Positions 45,167-52,350 of a DNA stretch of 64,000 bases are shown piece by piece (positions within the stretch are counted from its first letter, which is position 1; each line of letters opens with the position of its first letter). The stretch comes from Streptococcus suis. GTDB lineage: Bacteria > Bacillota > Bacilli > Lactobacillales > Streptococcaceae. Under the pieces are notes generated by a model that saw only the letters and a list, made by a program, of their open reading frames with translations, had not been told where the DNA came from and ran no database searches. Both the position numbers and the translations under genes were made by a program. The DNA lies in NCBI RefSeq assembly GCF_024509555.1, contig NZ_JAMWEL010000001.1:124001-188000 (forward strand), in the 5' to 3' direction.

Positions 45167-46072
45167 ATGAATATTCAACAATTACGGTACGTTGTTGCCA
45201 TTGCCAACAGTGGTACATTTCGAGAGGCGGCTGAGAAGATGTATGTGTCCCAGCCTAGTCTGTCCATTGCAATTCGTGATTTGGAAAAAGAGGTTGGTTT
45301 TCAAATTTTTAACCGAACAAGTTCAGGAACCTTTCTAACCAAAGAGGGAATGGATTTTTATGAAAAAGCTCAAGCTTTGGTTAAGGGCTTTGACCAATTT
45401 GAAAATCGCTATTTGCAACCTGAAGAAGGTGAGAAAATCTTTTCTATTTCTAGCCAGCATTATGATTTCTTGCCACCTTTAATTACAACATTCTCTAAGG
45501 AACATCCTAAGTATAAAAACCTTCGAATTTTTGAGTCAACAACAGTTCAAATTTTGGATGAAATTGCGCAGGGGTATAGCGAATTAGGTATTATTTATCT
45601 AAATAACAGCAATACCAAAGGAATTATGCAGAAATTAGAGAAACTCAAGTTAGAGGTTGAGGACTTAATTGCCTTTCAAACCCACATCTATGTCCGTAAA
45701 GACCATCCATTGACCAGTAAAACGGAAGTGGATTTGAGCGATTTAGTTGGGCTTCCAACGGTTCGATTTACTCAAGAAAAAGAAGCTTATCTCTATTATT
45801 CTGAAAATTTGATTGATACGTCAGATTCATCTGTAACTTTTGATGTAACTGACCGAGCAACATTGAATGGTATTTTGGAGCGGACCGATTCCTATGCGAC
45901 AGGCTCTGGCTTCCTAGATAGTGAAAGTGTGAACGGGATTACGGTCATTCCAATTAAAGATCAAATTGATAATCGCATGGTCTATGTTAAACGAGCTGAT
46001 GGGGACTTGAGCCAATGTGCTTTAGATTTTATTGAAATGATGCATCAATATTTTGATGCGAAGAAAGGTTAG
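45167..46072 (+). CDS. cpsY: LysR-type regulator, CpsY/MtaR-like
   Basis: A 301-residue LysR regulator with an N-terminal winged helix (MNIQQLRYVVAIANSGTFREAAEKMYVSQPSLSIAIRDLEKEVGFQIFNRT) and a substrate-binding C-terminal domain. The N-terminus and the position before lspA match the streptococcal CpsY/MtaR group, which controls methionine uptake and surface properties. I start at ATG 45167 after GAGAAAGGA; the longer opening begins before the ribosome-binding site. Confidence 0.8.
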   Translation: MNIQQLRYVVAIANSGTFREAAEKMYVSQPSLSIAIRDLEKEVGFQIFNRTSSGTFLTKEGMDFYEKAQALVKGFDQFENRYLQPEEGEKIFSISSQHYDFLPPLITTFSKEHPKYKNLRIFESTTVQILDEIAQGYSELGIIYLNNSNTKGIMQKLEKLKLEVEDLIAFQTHIYVRKDHPLTSKTEVDLSDLVGLPTVRFTQEKEAYLYYSENLIDTSDSSVTFDVTDRATLNGILERTDSYATGSGFLDSESVNGITVIPIKDQIDNRMVYVKRADGDLSQCALDFIEMMHQYFDAKKG

Positions 46073-46073
46073 T

Positions 46074-46538
46074 ATGAGAAAGTCTGGATTTCCAATTCTG
46101 GCAGTTGTTTTGATAGGTCTTGATCAGATTGTCAAGGCTTGGACAGTTGCCAATATTGAATTAGATACGGTTGAGCCATTTCTTCCAGGATTTATGAGTT
46201 TGGCCTATTTACGTAATTATGGAGCGGCTTGGTCCATCTTGCAAAATCAGCAGTGGTTTTTCACGATTGTAACAATCGCAGCTGTGACCAGTTTGATTTG
46301 GTATTATGTGAAGCAAATTAAGGGTAGCCTGTGGACCTTGTTTAGCCTAGCTTTGATGATTGCTGGAGCCCTGGGGAATTTTATTGATCGAATTCGTCTT
46401 GGTTATGTAGTGGATATGTTCCATTTGGATTTTATCAGTTTCCCAGTTTTTAATGTGGCGGATATGTGTTTGTCTGTCGGTGTAGGAATTTTGTTTATTT
46501 GTATCATGAAAGAAGAGAGTAATGGAAGTAAGAGTTGA
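46074..46538 (+). CDS. lspA: Lipoprotein signal peptidase (signal peptidase II)
   Basis: Cleaves the signal peptide of prolipoproteins at the membrane. 154 residues, four membrane helices, with the aspartate pair in GYVVDMFHL (D114) and FNVADMCLS (D130). It also shows LDQIVKAW and NYGAAWSI. I start at ATG 46074, one base after the cpsY stop and behind AAAGG. It overlaps the next gene by 17 nt. Confidence 0.95.
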   Translation: MRKSGFPILAVVLIGLDQIVKAWTVANIELDTVEPFLPGFMSLAYLRNYGAAWSILQNQQWFFTIVTIAAVTSLIWYYVKQIKGSLWTLFSLALMIAGALGNFIDRIRLGYVVDMFHLDFISFPVFNVADMCLSVGVGILFICIMKEESNGSKS

Positions 46539-47418
46539 GATTGGTGGCATTCGTTTAGACAAGGCCTTGGCGGATTTGACAGATTTGTCCCGTTCAGTTG
46601 CCAATGAACAGATTAAAAATGGTCAGGTTTTGGTTAATGGGCAGCCTAAAAAAGCCAAATACAGTGTGCAAGTTGGTGACATCCTAACCTATCAGGTACC
46701 AGAAGTCGAAGAAATTGACTATGTAGCAGAAGACATTCCTTTAGAAATTGTCTATCAGGATGCGGATGTGGCAGTGGTCAATAAACCTCAAGGAATGGTT
46801 GTTCACCCATCTGCGGGCCACACATCTGGTACACTGGTCAATGCGCTTTTGTATCATGTCAAGGATTTGTCAGGTATCAATGGTGTGCTTCGACCAGGAA
46901 TTGTCCATCGGATTGACAAGGATACATCTGGCTTGCTCATGATTGCCAAAAATGATGATGCCCATACAAAGCTGGCTGCTGAATTAAAAGACAAAAAGTC
47001 GCTTCGTAAATATTGGGCAATTGTTCATGGCAATCTGCCAAATGACCGTGGCATGATTGAGGCGCCGATTGGTCGTTCTGAGAAAGACCGCAAGAAACAG
47101 GCTGTGACTGCTAAAGGGAAAGAAGCTGTGACACGTTTTCAGGTTCTGGAGCGTTTTGGTGACTACACTTTGGTGGAATTGACCTTGGAAACAGGACGAA
47201 CTCACCAAATTCGTGTTCACATGGCTTATATAGGTCATCCAGTGGCCGGTGATGAAGCCTACGGCCCAAGGAAAACACTTAAAGGGCATGGCCAATTTCT
47301 TCATGCCAGAACGCTTGGATTTACCCATCCGAGAACTGGGGAAGTAGTGGAGTTTACGGCAGAAGCGCCAGCCATTTTCCAAGAAACACTTGAAGAACTA
47401 CGCAAGTCAAATGGCTAA
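46522..47418 (+). CDS. rluD: RluD-family 23S rRNA pseudouridine synthase
   Basis: 298 residues: an N-terminal S4 RNA-binding domain (RLDKALADLTDLSRSVANEQIKNGQVLVNG) and the RluA-type catalytic domain with GIVHRIDKDTSGLLM (catalytic Asp132), LETGRTHQIRVH and HPVAGDEAYG. It makes pseudouridines in 23S rRNA. The start ATG lies inside the end of lspA. Confidence 0.92.
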   Translation: MEVRVEIGGIRLDKALADLTDLSRSVANEQIKNGQVLVNGQPKKAKYSVQVGDILTYQVPEVEEIDYVAEDIPLEIVYQDADVAVVNKPQGMVVHPSAGHTSGTLVNALLYHVKDLSGINGVLRPGIVHRIDKDTSGLLMIAKNDDAHTKLAAELKDKKSLRKYWAIVHGNLPNDRGMIEAPIGRSEKDRKKQAVTAKGKEAVTRFQVLERFGDYTLVELTLETGRTHQIRVHMAYIGHPVAGDEAYGPRKTLKGHGQFLHARTLGFTHPRTGEVVEFTAEAPAIFQETLEELRKSNG

Positions 47419-47498
47419 TGAAAACCTGTTCATCTTGCCCATTTTCCCAACAAATGCTATACTAGTAGACGATAAAAATGTAAGGAGTATGAAAAAAT

Positions 47499-47837
47499 AT
47501 GGAAAATTTACCAAATTGTCCAAAATGTAATTCTGAATATGTTTATGAAGACGGTGCCCTTTTGGTTTGCCCTGAGTGTGCTTATGAGTGGAACCCTGCG
47601 GATCTAGCTGAGGAAGAGAGTGGTCCAGTTGCTATCGATGCAAACGGGAATCGTTTGGCAGATGGAGATACGGTAACTCTAATCAAGGACTTGAAAGTCA
47701 AGGGTGCGCCTAAGGATTTGAAACAAGGTACACGTGTTAAAGGAATCCGTATCGTTGAAGGCGATCACAATATCGACTGTAAGATCGATGGTTTTGGTGC
47801 CATGAAGTTGAAATCAGAATTTGTTAAAAAAATCTAA
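47499..47837 (+). CDS. yjdM: PhnA/YjdM-like zinc-ribbon protein
   Basis: The 112-residue protein has an N-terminal zinc ribbon, [25 protein letters not shown] (residues 8-32, four Cys), and the PhnA C-terminal KOW-like fold ([31 protein letters not shown]). Despite the old name, the family is not shown to act on phosphonates. It has its own TGCTATACT promoter and a GGAG ribosome-binding site. Confidence 0.88.
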   Translation: MENLPNCPKCNSEYVYEDGALLVCPECAYEWNPADLAEEESGPVAIDANGNRLADGDTVTLIKDLKVKGAPKDLKQGTRVKGIRIVEGDHNIDCKIDGFGAMKLKSEFVKKI

Positions 47838-47841
47838 GAGA

Positions 47842-47867
47842 AAGGGCTGGTCCATCCAGTCTTTTGT
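47842..47867 (+). terminator. Terminator of yjdM
   Basis: AAAGGGCTGG/CCAGTCTTT with one mismatch around TCCAT, then T. Confidence 0.55.
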
Positions 47868-47885
47868 CGTTTTTGAAAGGATAGT

Positions 47886-48533
47886 ATGAAGAATCAAAGT
47901 TTATTATTTTATAGCAGGTGTTTGCTAGCGGCTTTAGCGATTACGGGAACTGCTCTAGAAATCATCAAGTATGGCATTGGCATGCTCATGTATTACACGG
48001 TACAATCTAATTTATTAGTATCTCTGTTTGCTATCTATATGGTCTATGCCATGAGTAAAAGTGTGGATTTACAGACGTCACGTTTTCTTCGGATAAAGGC
48101 TGCTGTAACCATGTCTATCATGATTACCTGTGTAGTCTATCACTTTATGTTGGCACCTTTGGCAGACGATTTCTGGCGACTTGAAAATCTACTCTGCCAT
48201 TATATTGTTCCCTTATATTTTTTGTTAGATACCCTAATAGTAGATCGTCAGCAACAGTACAAGTGGTTTGATCCGATTTGGTGGACGCTTTTGCCAATTC
48301 TTTACATGATTTTCGGGCTTGTTAATGGTCTTTTTATCAAAATTCCTATCCCTGATGCTAAGGATAGCCCCTTTGCCTATTTCTTCCTCAATGTGCCCAA
48401 ATATGGTTGGCCTTATGTATTGACCTATGCGGCAACGATTTTTGTGGCCTATCTGATCTTTGGATATATTTTGACTGGTGTAAAATTCCTAAATGTCCGA
48501 CGTAGTCTGTTAAACAAGAAAAATTCTCAGTAA
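47886..48533 (+). CDS. Pr6Pr-family membrane protein
   Basis: A 215-residue protein with about six transmembrane helices and the Pr6Pr-type features YYTVQSNLLVSLFA, VVYHFML, LLCHYIVPLYFLLDT and YFFLNVPKYGWPYVL. Function is unknown. It is preceded by AAAGGAT. Confidence 0.7.
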   Translation: MKNQSLLFYSRCLLAALAITGTALEIIKYGIGMLMYYTVQSNLLVSLFAIYMVYAMSKSVDLQTSRFLRIKAAVTMSIMITCVVYHFMLAPLADDFWRLENLLCHYIVPLYFLLDTLIVDRQQQYKWFDPIWWTLLPILYMIFGLVNGLFIKIPIPDAKDSPFAYFFLNVPKYGWPYVLTYAATIFVAYLIFGYILTGVKFLNVRRSLLNKKNSQ

Positions 48534-48568
48534 AATCCGAAGATTTTCAAATTTTTTACTGTAAGAAT

Positions 48569-48597
48569 TTGTCTAGGTAGAAAAATTGTGCTATACT
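48569..48597 (+). promoter_or_regulatory. pyr operon promoter
   Basis: TTGTCT, a 17-nt spacer and TATACT, with a TGC extension before the -10 box. Transcription should start near 48604. Confidence 0.75.
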
Positions 48598-48603
48598 TTG
48601 CTT

Positions 48604-48737
48604 AATCGATCCTTTAAATCCTGTCCAGTGAGGCAGACAAGGAGCAACGTGTTAAGCAGGTTAGTCGAATTACTAGCCTATATTTTCATAGTCTCCTTGT
48701 GCAAAGGGGACTTTTTCTATATATTTTGGAGGTCTTT
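48604..48737 (+). promoter_or_regulatory. PyrR-responsive attenuator leader of pyrR
   Basis: GTCCAGTGAGGCAGAC (48623-48638) fits the PyrR RNA site with its CNGNGA-type loop. The terminator AGTCTCCTT/AAGGGGACT (48690-48698 with 48704-48712) is followed by five T. CAAGGAG beside the PyrR site can pair with CTCCTTG of the terminator arm, forming the antiterminator. PyrR with UMP bound should favour termination. Confidence 0.85.
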
Positions 48738-49259
48738 ATGAAGACAAAAGAAATCGTTGACGATATGACCATGAAACGGGCTATCACCCGTATCACTTAT
48801 GAAATTATCGAGCGGAACAAAAATTTGGATAACATTGTTCTAGCAGGTATTAAAACCCGTGGGGTGTTCATTGCTAAACGTATTCAGGAAAGGTTGAAAC
48901 AGTTAGAGGGGATTGATGTTCCACTGGGTGAACTGGATACCAAGCCTTTCCGTGATGATGTAAAAGTCGAAGAAGATACGACAAGCATGGCTGCTGATGT
49001 CAATGACCGTGATATTATTTTGGTAGATGATGTGCTCTATACAGGTCGAACTATTCGTGCGGCTATTGACAATGTGGTTTCCTTGGGAAGACCAGCTCGT
49101 GTTAGTTTGGCTGTTCTAGTTGACCGTGGGCACAGAGAACTACCTATTCGAGCGGACTATGTTGGGAAGAACATTCCGACTAGCCGTTCGGAAGAAATCA
49201 TTGTTCAAATGGCTGAAATTGATGGTCAGGATTCTATCCTCCTAGTCGAGGGAGCTTAG
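48738..49259 (+). CDS. pyrR: Bifunctional pyr operon attenuator and uracil phosphoribosyltransferase
   Basis: 173 residues of PRTase fold with the PRPP loop [17 protein letters not shown], an N-terminus [23 protein letters not shown] and [22 protein letters not shown]. It binds UMP and the pyr leader RNA to cause attenuation. Start is ATG 48738 behind TTGGAGG; the earlier in-frame opening lies inside the terminator hairpin. Confidence 0.97.
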   Translation: MKTKEIVDDMTMKRAITRITYEIIERNKNLDNIVLAGIKTRGVFIAKRIQERLKQLEGIDVPLGELDTKPFRDDVKVEEDTTSMAADVNDRDIILVDDVLYTGRTIRAAIDNVVSLGRPARVSLAVLVDRGHRELPIRADYVGKNIPTSRSEEIIVQMAEIDGQDSILLVEGA

Positions 49260-49314
49260 TCGTTTATTTTTCAACTCAATATTCTACATCTATATCATAA
49301 AGGCAGGTATCGTC

Positions 49315-50238
49315 ATGACAATTTCAAATGGTAAAGTCTCACTCAAACACTTGGTTACTATGGAAACTCTTTCAAATGAGGAAGTGCTTGGACTCATTCA
49401 ACGTGGACTTGCATTCAAAGGTGGGGAAGAGGTAGAGTTGGATCGGAAGTACTATGCTTCGAATCTTTTCTTCGAAGATTCAACCCGAACCCACAAGTCT
49501 TTTGAAATGGCAGAGCTTCGTTTGGATATGGGAATGATTGATTTTGATGCACGTACCAGCTCAGTCAATAAGGGTGAAACCCTGTATGATACCATTTTGA
49601 CCATGTCGGCACTTGGGGTAGACATCTGCGTGATTCGTCACTCGGAAGTGGATTATTACAAGCAATTGATCGATAGTCCAACTATTCAGACATCAATTGT
49701 CAATGGTGGTGACGGTTCTGGGCAACATCCAAGCCAGTCCTTGCTTGACTTGATGACTATATATGAAGAATTTGGAACCTTTGAGGGCTTGAAGATTGCC
49801 ATTGCTGGTGATATTACACACTCACGGGTTGCCAAGTCCAATATGCAAATTTTGAAGCGTTTGGGCGCTGAAATTTACTTTGCTGGGCCTGAGGAGTGGT
49901 ACGCAGAGGAATTTGATGTTTATGGTCAACATGTGAATATTGATGATATTGTTGAGAAAGTAGATGTCTTGATGTTACTTCGTGTGCAACACGAACGTCA
50001 TGATGGAGATGGTGTTTTTTCGAAAGAAACCTATAATCGCTTGCATGGCTTGACAGAGGAGCGTTACAAATGCTTGAAAGATACTGCAATTGTTATGCAT
50101 CCGGCCCCTGTTAACCGTGATGTAGAAATTGATGACCATTTAGTAGAGGCACCAAAATCACGCATCGTCCGTCAAATGCAGAATGGTGTATTTGTCAGGA
50201 TGGCTATTTTGGAAGCTATTGTTAATGGTAAGGCTTAA
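49315..50238 (+). CDS. pyrB: Aspartate carbamoyltransferase, catalytic subunit
   Basis: Joins carbamoyl phosphate and aspartate, the first committed step of pyrimidine synthesis. 307 residues with [51 protein letters not shown] and [12 protein letters not shown]. Spaced 55 nt from pyrR, with no attenuator between them. No regulatory chain gene follows, as in other Gram-positives. Confidence 0.97.
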   Translation: MTISNGKVSLKHLVTMETLSNEEVLGLIQRGLAFKGGEEVELDRKYYASNLFFEDSTRTHKSFEMAELRLDMGMIDFDARTSSVNKGETLYDTILTMSALGVDICVIRHSEVDYYKQLIDSPTIQTSIVNGGDGSGQHPSQSLLDLMTIYEEFGTFEGLKIAIAGDITHSRVAKSNMQILKRLGAEIYFAGPEEWYAEEFDVYGQHVNIDDIVEKVDVLMLLRVQHERHDGDGVFSKETYNRLHGLTEERYKCLKDTAIVMHPAPVNRDVEIDDHLVEAPKSRIVRQMQNGVFVRMAILEAIVNGKA

Positions 50239-50262
50239 GAATTTATTAGACTTATCTTACTT

Positions 50263-50510
50263 AATGTCGCCCAGGGAAGCGACGAATAGAAAGGCAAGGG
50301 ACAGGTCAATGGTTGCGAGCAACTCATTTCCCTAGACCTGGGAGTGGGAAAGAACTCGAAAAGTAAAAAGAGTTCGTCTTCCCACCCCCGCACAGTTGAT
50401 TAGGTTAAATTTGGAGTATAGAATACGAACAAATTTACCAATCAACCACTGCGCTGAGATGTTGACACCTGCTCGTGGAAATGGTGATATACTTTAAGGC
50501 TATCCCTTGC
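50263..50510 (+). repeat. Pyr-type structured element A
   Basis: A 5' hairpin GTCGC/GCGAC (50266-50283) with core loop CAGGGA is followed by GAATAGAAAGG. A long-range stem GCAAGGGA/TCCCTTGC (50294-50301 with 50503-50510) encloses CAGGTC/GACCTG, GTTG/CAAC, GTGGGAA..GAACTC/GAGTTC..TTCCCAC and GTTGATT..AAATTT/AAATTT..AATCAAC. It shares order and sequence with element B, but the enclosing stem differs by a compensating pair. No T-tract, no long ORF. Confidence 0.6.
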
Positions 50511-50518
50511 ACTAGCTC

Positions 50519-50547
50519 GAAAATGGATTAATATCGAATCCATTTTC
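50519..50547. repeat. TANTATCGA-loop hairpin, copy 4
   Basis: GAAAATGGAT/ATCCATTTTC, 10 bp perfect, loop TAATATCGA (50529-50537). Flanks are GCACTAGCTC and TCACGTCGG. It follows element A directly. Confidence 0.7.
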
Positions 50548-50608
50548 TCACGTCGGTCAGAGCAAGTCGGACTACATGCAAGGCATGTGTCCTTCTACGC
50601 AAAGTCCT

Positions 50609-50631
50609 ATGGGACCTTTGCTAGCTCTGAC
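50609..50631. repeat. AGTCCTA-type hairpin
   Basis: GCAAAG/CTTTGC with inner TCC/GGGA and loop TAT, set between CTAC and TAGCT. It has the same frame as the hairpin at 4139-4161 (GCCAAG/CTTGGC), so one base pair of the stem is changed on both sides. As in the obg array, it stands just before a TANTATCGA-loop hairpin. Confidence 0.55.
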
Positions 50632-50636
50632 ACTAG

Positions 50637-50673
50637 CCGTAAGGTTTACCTAATATCGAGCTAAACCTTACGG
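50637..50673. repeat. TANTATCGA-loop hairpin, copy 5
   Basis: CCGTAAGGTTTA and TAAACCTTACGG pair over 12 bp. The loop holds TAATATCGA (50651-50659). Flanks are ACACTAG and CCTCGGAC. Confidence 0.7.
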
Positions 50674-50691
50674 CCTCGGACTATTATTTAA

Positions 50692-50794
50692 TTCTATCCG
50701 GAGAGATAGAAAATAGAAAGGCAAGGAACAGGCAATGGTTGCGAGCAACTCATTTCCCTACGCCTGCCTCTATGGAGGTCAGGCTATTCCTTGC
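50692..50794 (+). repeat. Pyr-type structured element B
   Basis: The hairpin TTCTATC/GATAGAA with hexaloop CGGAGA is followed by AAATAGAAAGG. The closing stem GCAAGGAA/TTCCTTGC (50721-50728 with 50787-50794) contains CAGGC/GCCTG and GTTG/CAAC. An alternative stem, GCCTG.CTC/GAG..CAGGC, can form instead, so two states are possible. An ORF of about 50 codons starting MVASNSFPY begins inside at 50734, but its copy in element A stops after eight codons. Confidence 0.6.
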
Positions 50795-50802
50795 ACTAGC
50801 TC

Positions 50803-50831
50803 GAAAATGGATTATTATCGAATCCATTTTC
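50803..50831. repeat. TANTATCGA-loop hairpin, copy 6
   Basis: The same arms as copy 4, but the loop reads TATTATCGA. Flanks are GCACTAGCTC and TCACGTCGG. It follows element B as copy 4 follows A. Confidence 0.7.
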
Positions 50832-50847
50832 TCACGTCGGAGAATTA

Positions 50848-51035
50848 TTTAATGTCGCCCAGAGAGGCGACGAATAGAAAGGAGTAGATACAGGTTCGAG
50901 TATGATCTTGTTTTCCTATTCGAACACGCCCTAAGGACTGTGTGAAAAAGATAAATATCGTCTTGACGCTCATAGCGTCGGCGTCGAATTTCCTATTTTC
51001 ACTTTGTCCTTTTAACGGGTTTTGTATCATAGTTT
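50848..51035 (+). promoter_or_regulatory. carA leader element C
   Basis: About 190 nt of ordered structure ending at the carA ATG. It has GTCGCC/GGCGAC with loop CAGAGA (50854-50871), GTTCGAGTA/TATTCGAAC (50894-50925), then a composite stem GCCC..GGAC..GTGAAAA / TTTTCAC..GTCC..GGGT (50928-51020) capped by GACGCT/AGCGTC. No Shine-Dalgarno sequence follows. TATCAT, a possible -10 box, ends 5 nt before the ATG. The carB leader is its homologue with compensatory changes. Confidence 0.65.
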
Positions 51036-52115
51036 ATGTCAAAAAGACGTTTAATTTTGGAAGATGGTACTATTTTTGAAGGTGAGGCCTTTGGTGCTGA
51101 TATTGATGTAACTGGTGAGTTGGTTTTCTCGACTGGAATGACTGGTTATCAGGAATCAATTACAGACCAGTCCTATAATGGTCAAATTTTAACCTTTACC
51201 TATCCTTTGGTGGGGAATTATGGCATCAACCGTGATGATTATGAATCCATCAATCCAACTTGTAAAGGTGTTGTGGTTAGTGAGTGGGCTCGTCGGGCAA
51301 GCAACTGGCGTAATCAGATGAACTTAGATGAATTTTTAAAGGCTAAGAAAATTCCAGCTATTTCTGGAATTGACACACGCGCCTTGACAAAAATTATTCG
51401 TCAGCACGGGACCATGAAGGCGACTCTTGCAAATGTTGGTGATTCCGTAGAGCATTTGACGGACCAGCTTAGAGCGACTGTTTTGCCAACCAACAACATC
51501 CAGCAAGTATCTACCAAAACAGCCTATCCTGCACCTGGAGTTGGACGTAGTGTTGTTTTGGTTGATTTTGGATTGAAACATTCTATTCTTAGAGAGTTAG
51601 CCAAACGCGACTGCAATGTGACGGTTGTTCCTTACGATACGACAGCAGAAGAAATATTGGCCCTCAATCCAGACGGAGTCATGCTGTCAAACGGTCCTGG
51701 TAACCCAGATGATGTTCCAGAAGTCTTGGACATGATTCGGGGCATTATTGGAAAAATTCCGATTTTTGGGATTTGTATGGGCCACCAACTCTTCGCCAAG
51801 GCTAATGGGGCTACAACTTACAAGATGAAGTTTGGACATCGTGGTTTTAATCATGCGGTTCGTGAAATTGCGACTGGTCGAGTGGACTTTACGAGTCAGA
51901 ACCACGGTTATGCAGTGGCTCGTGAAGATTTGCCAGAGTGTTTGATGATTACGCATGAGGAAATCAACGACAAATCAGTGGAAGGGGTACGCCATAAGTA
52001 CCATCCAGGTTTCTCTGTTCAATTCCATCCGGATGCAGCACCTGGACCACATGATGCTAGCTATCTATTTGATGAATTTATGGATTTGATGGATTCGTTT
52101 AAAATAGGGCAGTAA
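51036..52115 (+). CDS. carA: Carbamoyl-phosphate synthase small subunit
   Basis: Glutaminase subunit that passes ammonia to CarB. 359 residues: the CPSase small domain ([36 protein letters not shown]) and a class I amidotransferase domain with the nucleophile in [13 protein letters not shown] and the His/Glu region [13 protein letters not shown]. The start codon has no ribosome-binding site and sits directly behind structured element C. The stop codon lies in the stem of hairpin copy 7. Confidence 0.97.
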   Translation: MSKRRLILEDGTIFEGEAFGADIDVTGELVFSTGMTGYQESITDQSYNGQILTFTYPLVGNYGINRDDYESINPTCKGVVVSEWARRASNWRNQMNLDEFLKAKKIPAISGIDTRALTKIIRQHGTMKATLANVGDSVEHLTDQLRATVLPTNNIQQVSTKTAYPAPGVGRSVVLVDFGLKHSILRELAKRDCNVTVVPYDTTAEEILALNPDGVMLSNGPGNPDDVPEVLDMIRGIIGKIPIFGICMGHQLFAKANGATTYKMKFGHRGFNHAVREIATGRVDFTSQNHGYAVAREDLPECLMITHEEINDKSVEGVRHKYHPGFSVQFHPDAAPGPHDASYLFDEFMDLMDSFKIGQ

Positions 52116-52147
52116 GGTTTAACTACTATCGAGCTAAACCTTTCTGC
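52109..52147. repeat. TANTATCGA-loop hairpin, copy 7, over the carA stop codon
   Basis: GCAG plus AAGGTTTA pair with TAAACCTT plus CTGC (one T-T mismatch). The loop contains TACTATCGA (52124-52132). The right flank is GTCGGAC, as in other copies. The carA TAA (52113-52115) is part of the 5' arm. Confidence 0.65.
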
Positions 52148-52162
52148 GTCGGACTTATCTTA

Positions 52163-52350
52163 TTTAATGTCAACCTGTGAGTTGACGAATGGAAAGGAGA
52201 AGATACAGGTTCGAATAAGATTTGATTTTCATATTCGAACACGCCCTAAGGACTGTGCGAAAAAGATAAACGTCGTCTTGATGCTTGAAGCATCAGCGTC
52301 GCGTTTCCTATTTTCGCTTTGTCCTCTTAACGGGCTTTGTATCATACATT
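52163..52350 (+). promoter_or_regulatory. carB leader element D
   Basis: A homologue of the carA leader: GTCAAC/GTTGAC with loop CTGTGA (52169-52186), GTTCGAATA/TATTCGAAC (52209-52240), GCCC..GGAC..GCGAAAA / TTTTCGC..GTCC..GGGC (52243-52335) and cap GATGCT/AGCATC. It differs from the carA copy on both sides of at least four base pairs, always keeping pairing. TATCAT again lies 5 nt before the ATG, and no Shine-Dalgarno is seen. Confidence 0.65.

Noticed and set aside
50734..50883. ORF of about 50 codons, MVASNSFPY..., inside element B
   Set aside because: Its counterpart in element A stops after eight codons and the sequence is explained by paired RNA arms; spacing from GAAAGG is poor.
50263..51035. 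Standard PyrR terminator/antiterminator attenuators before carA
   Set aside because: The PyrR-like hairpins are present, but no stem followed by a T-tract was found, unlike the pyrR leader.
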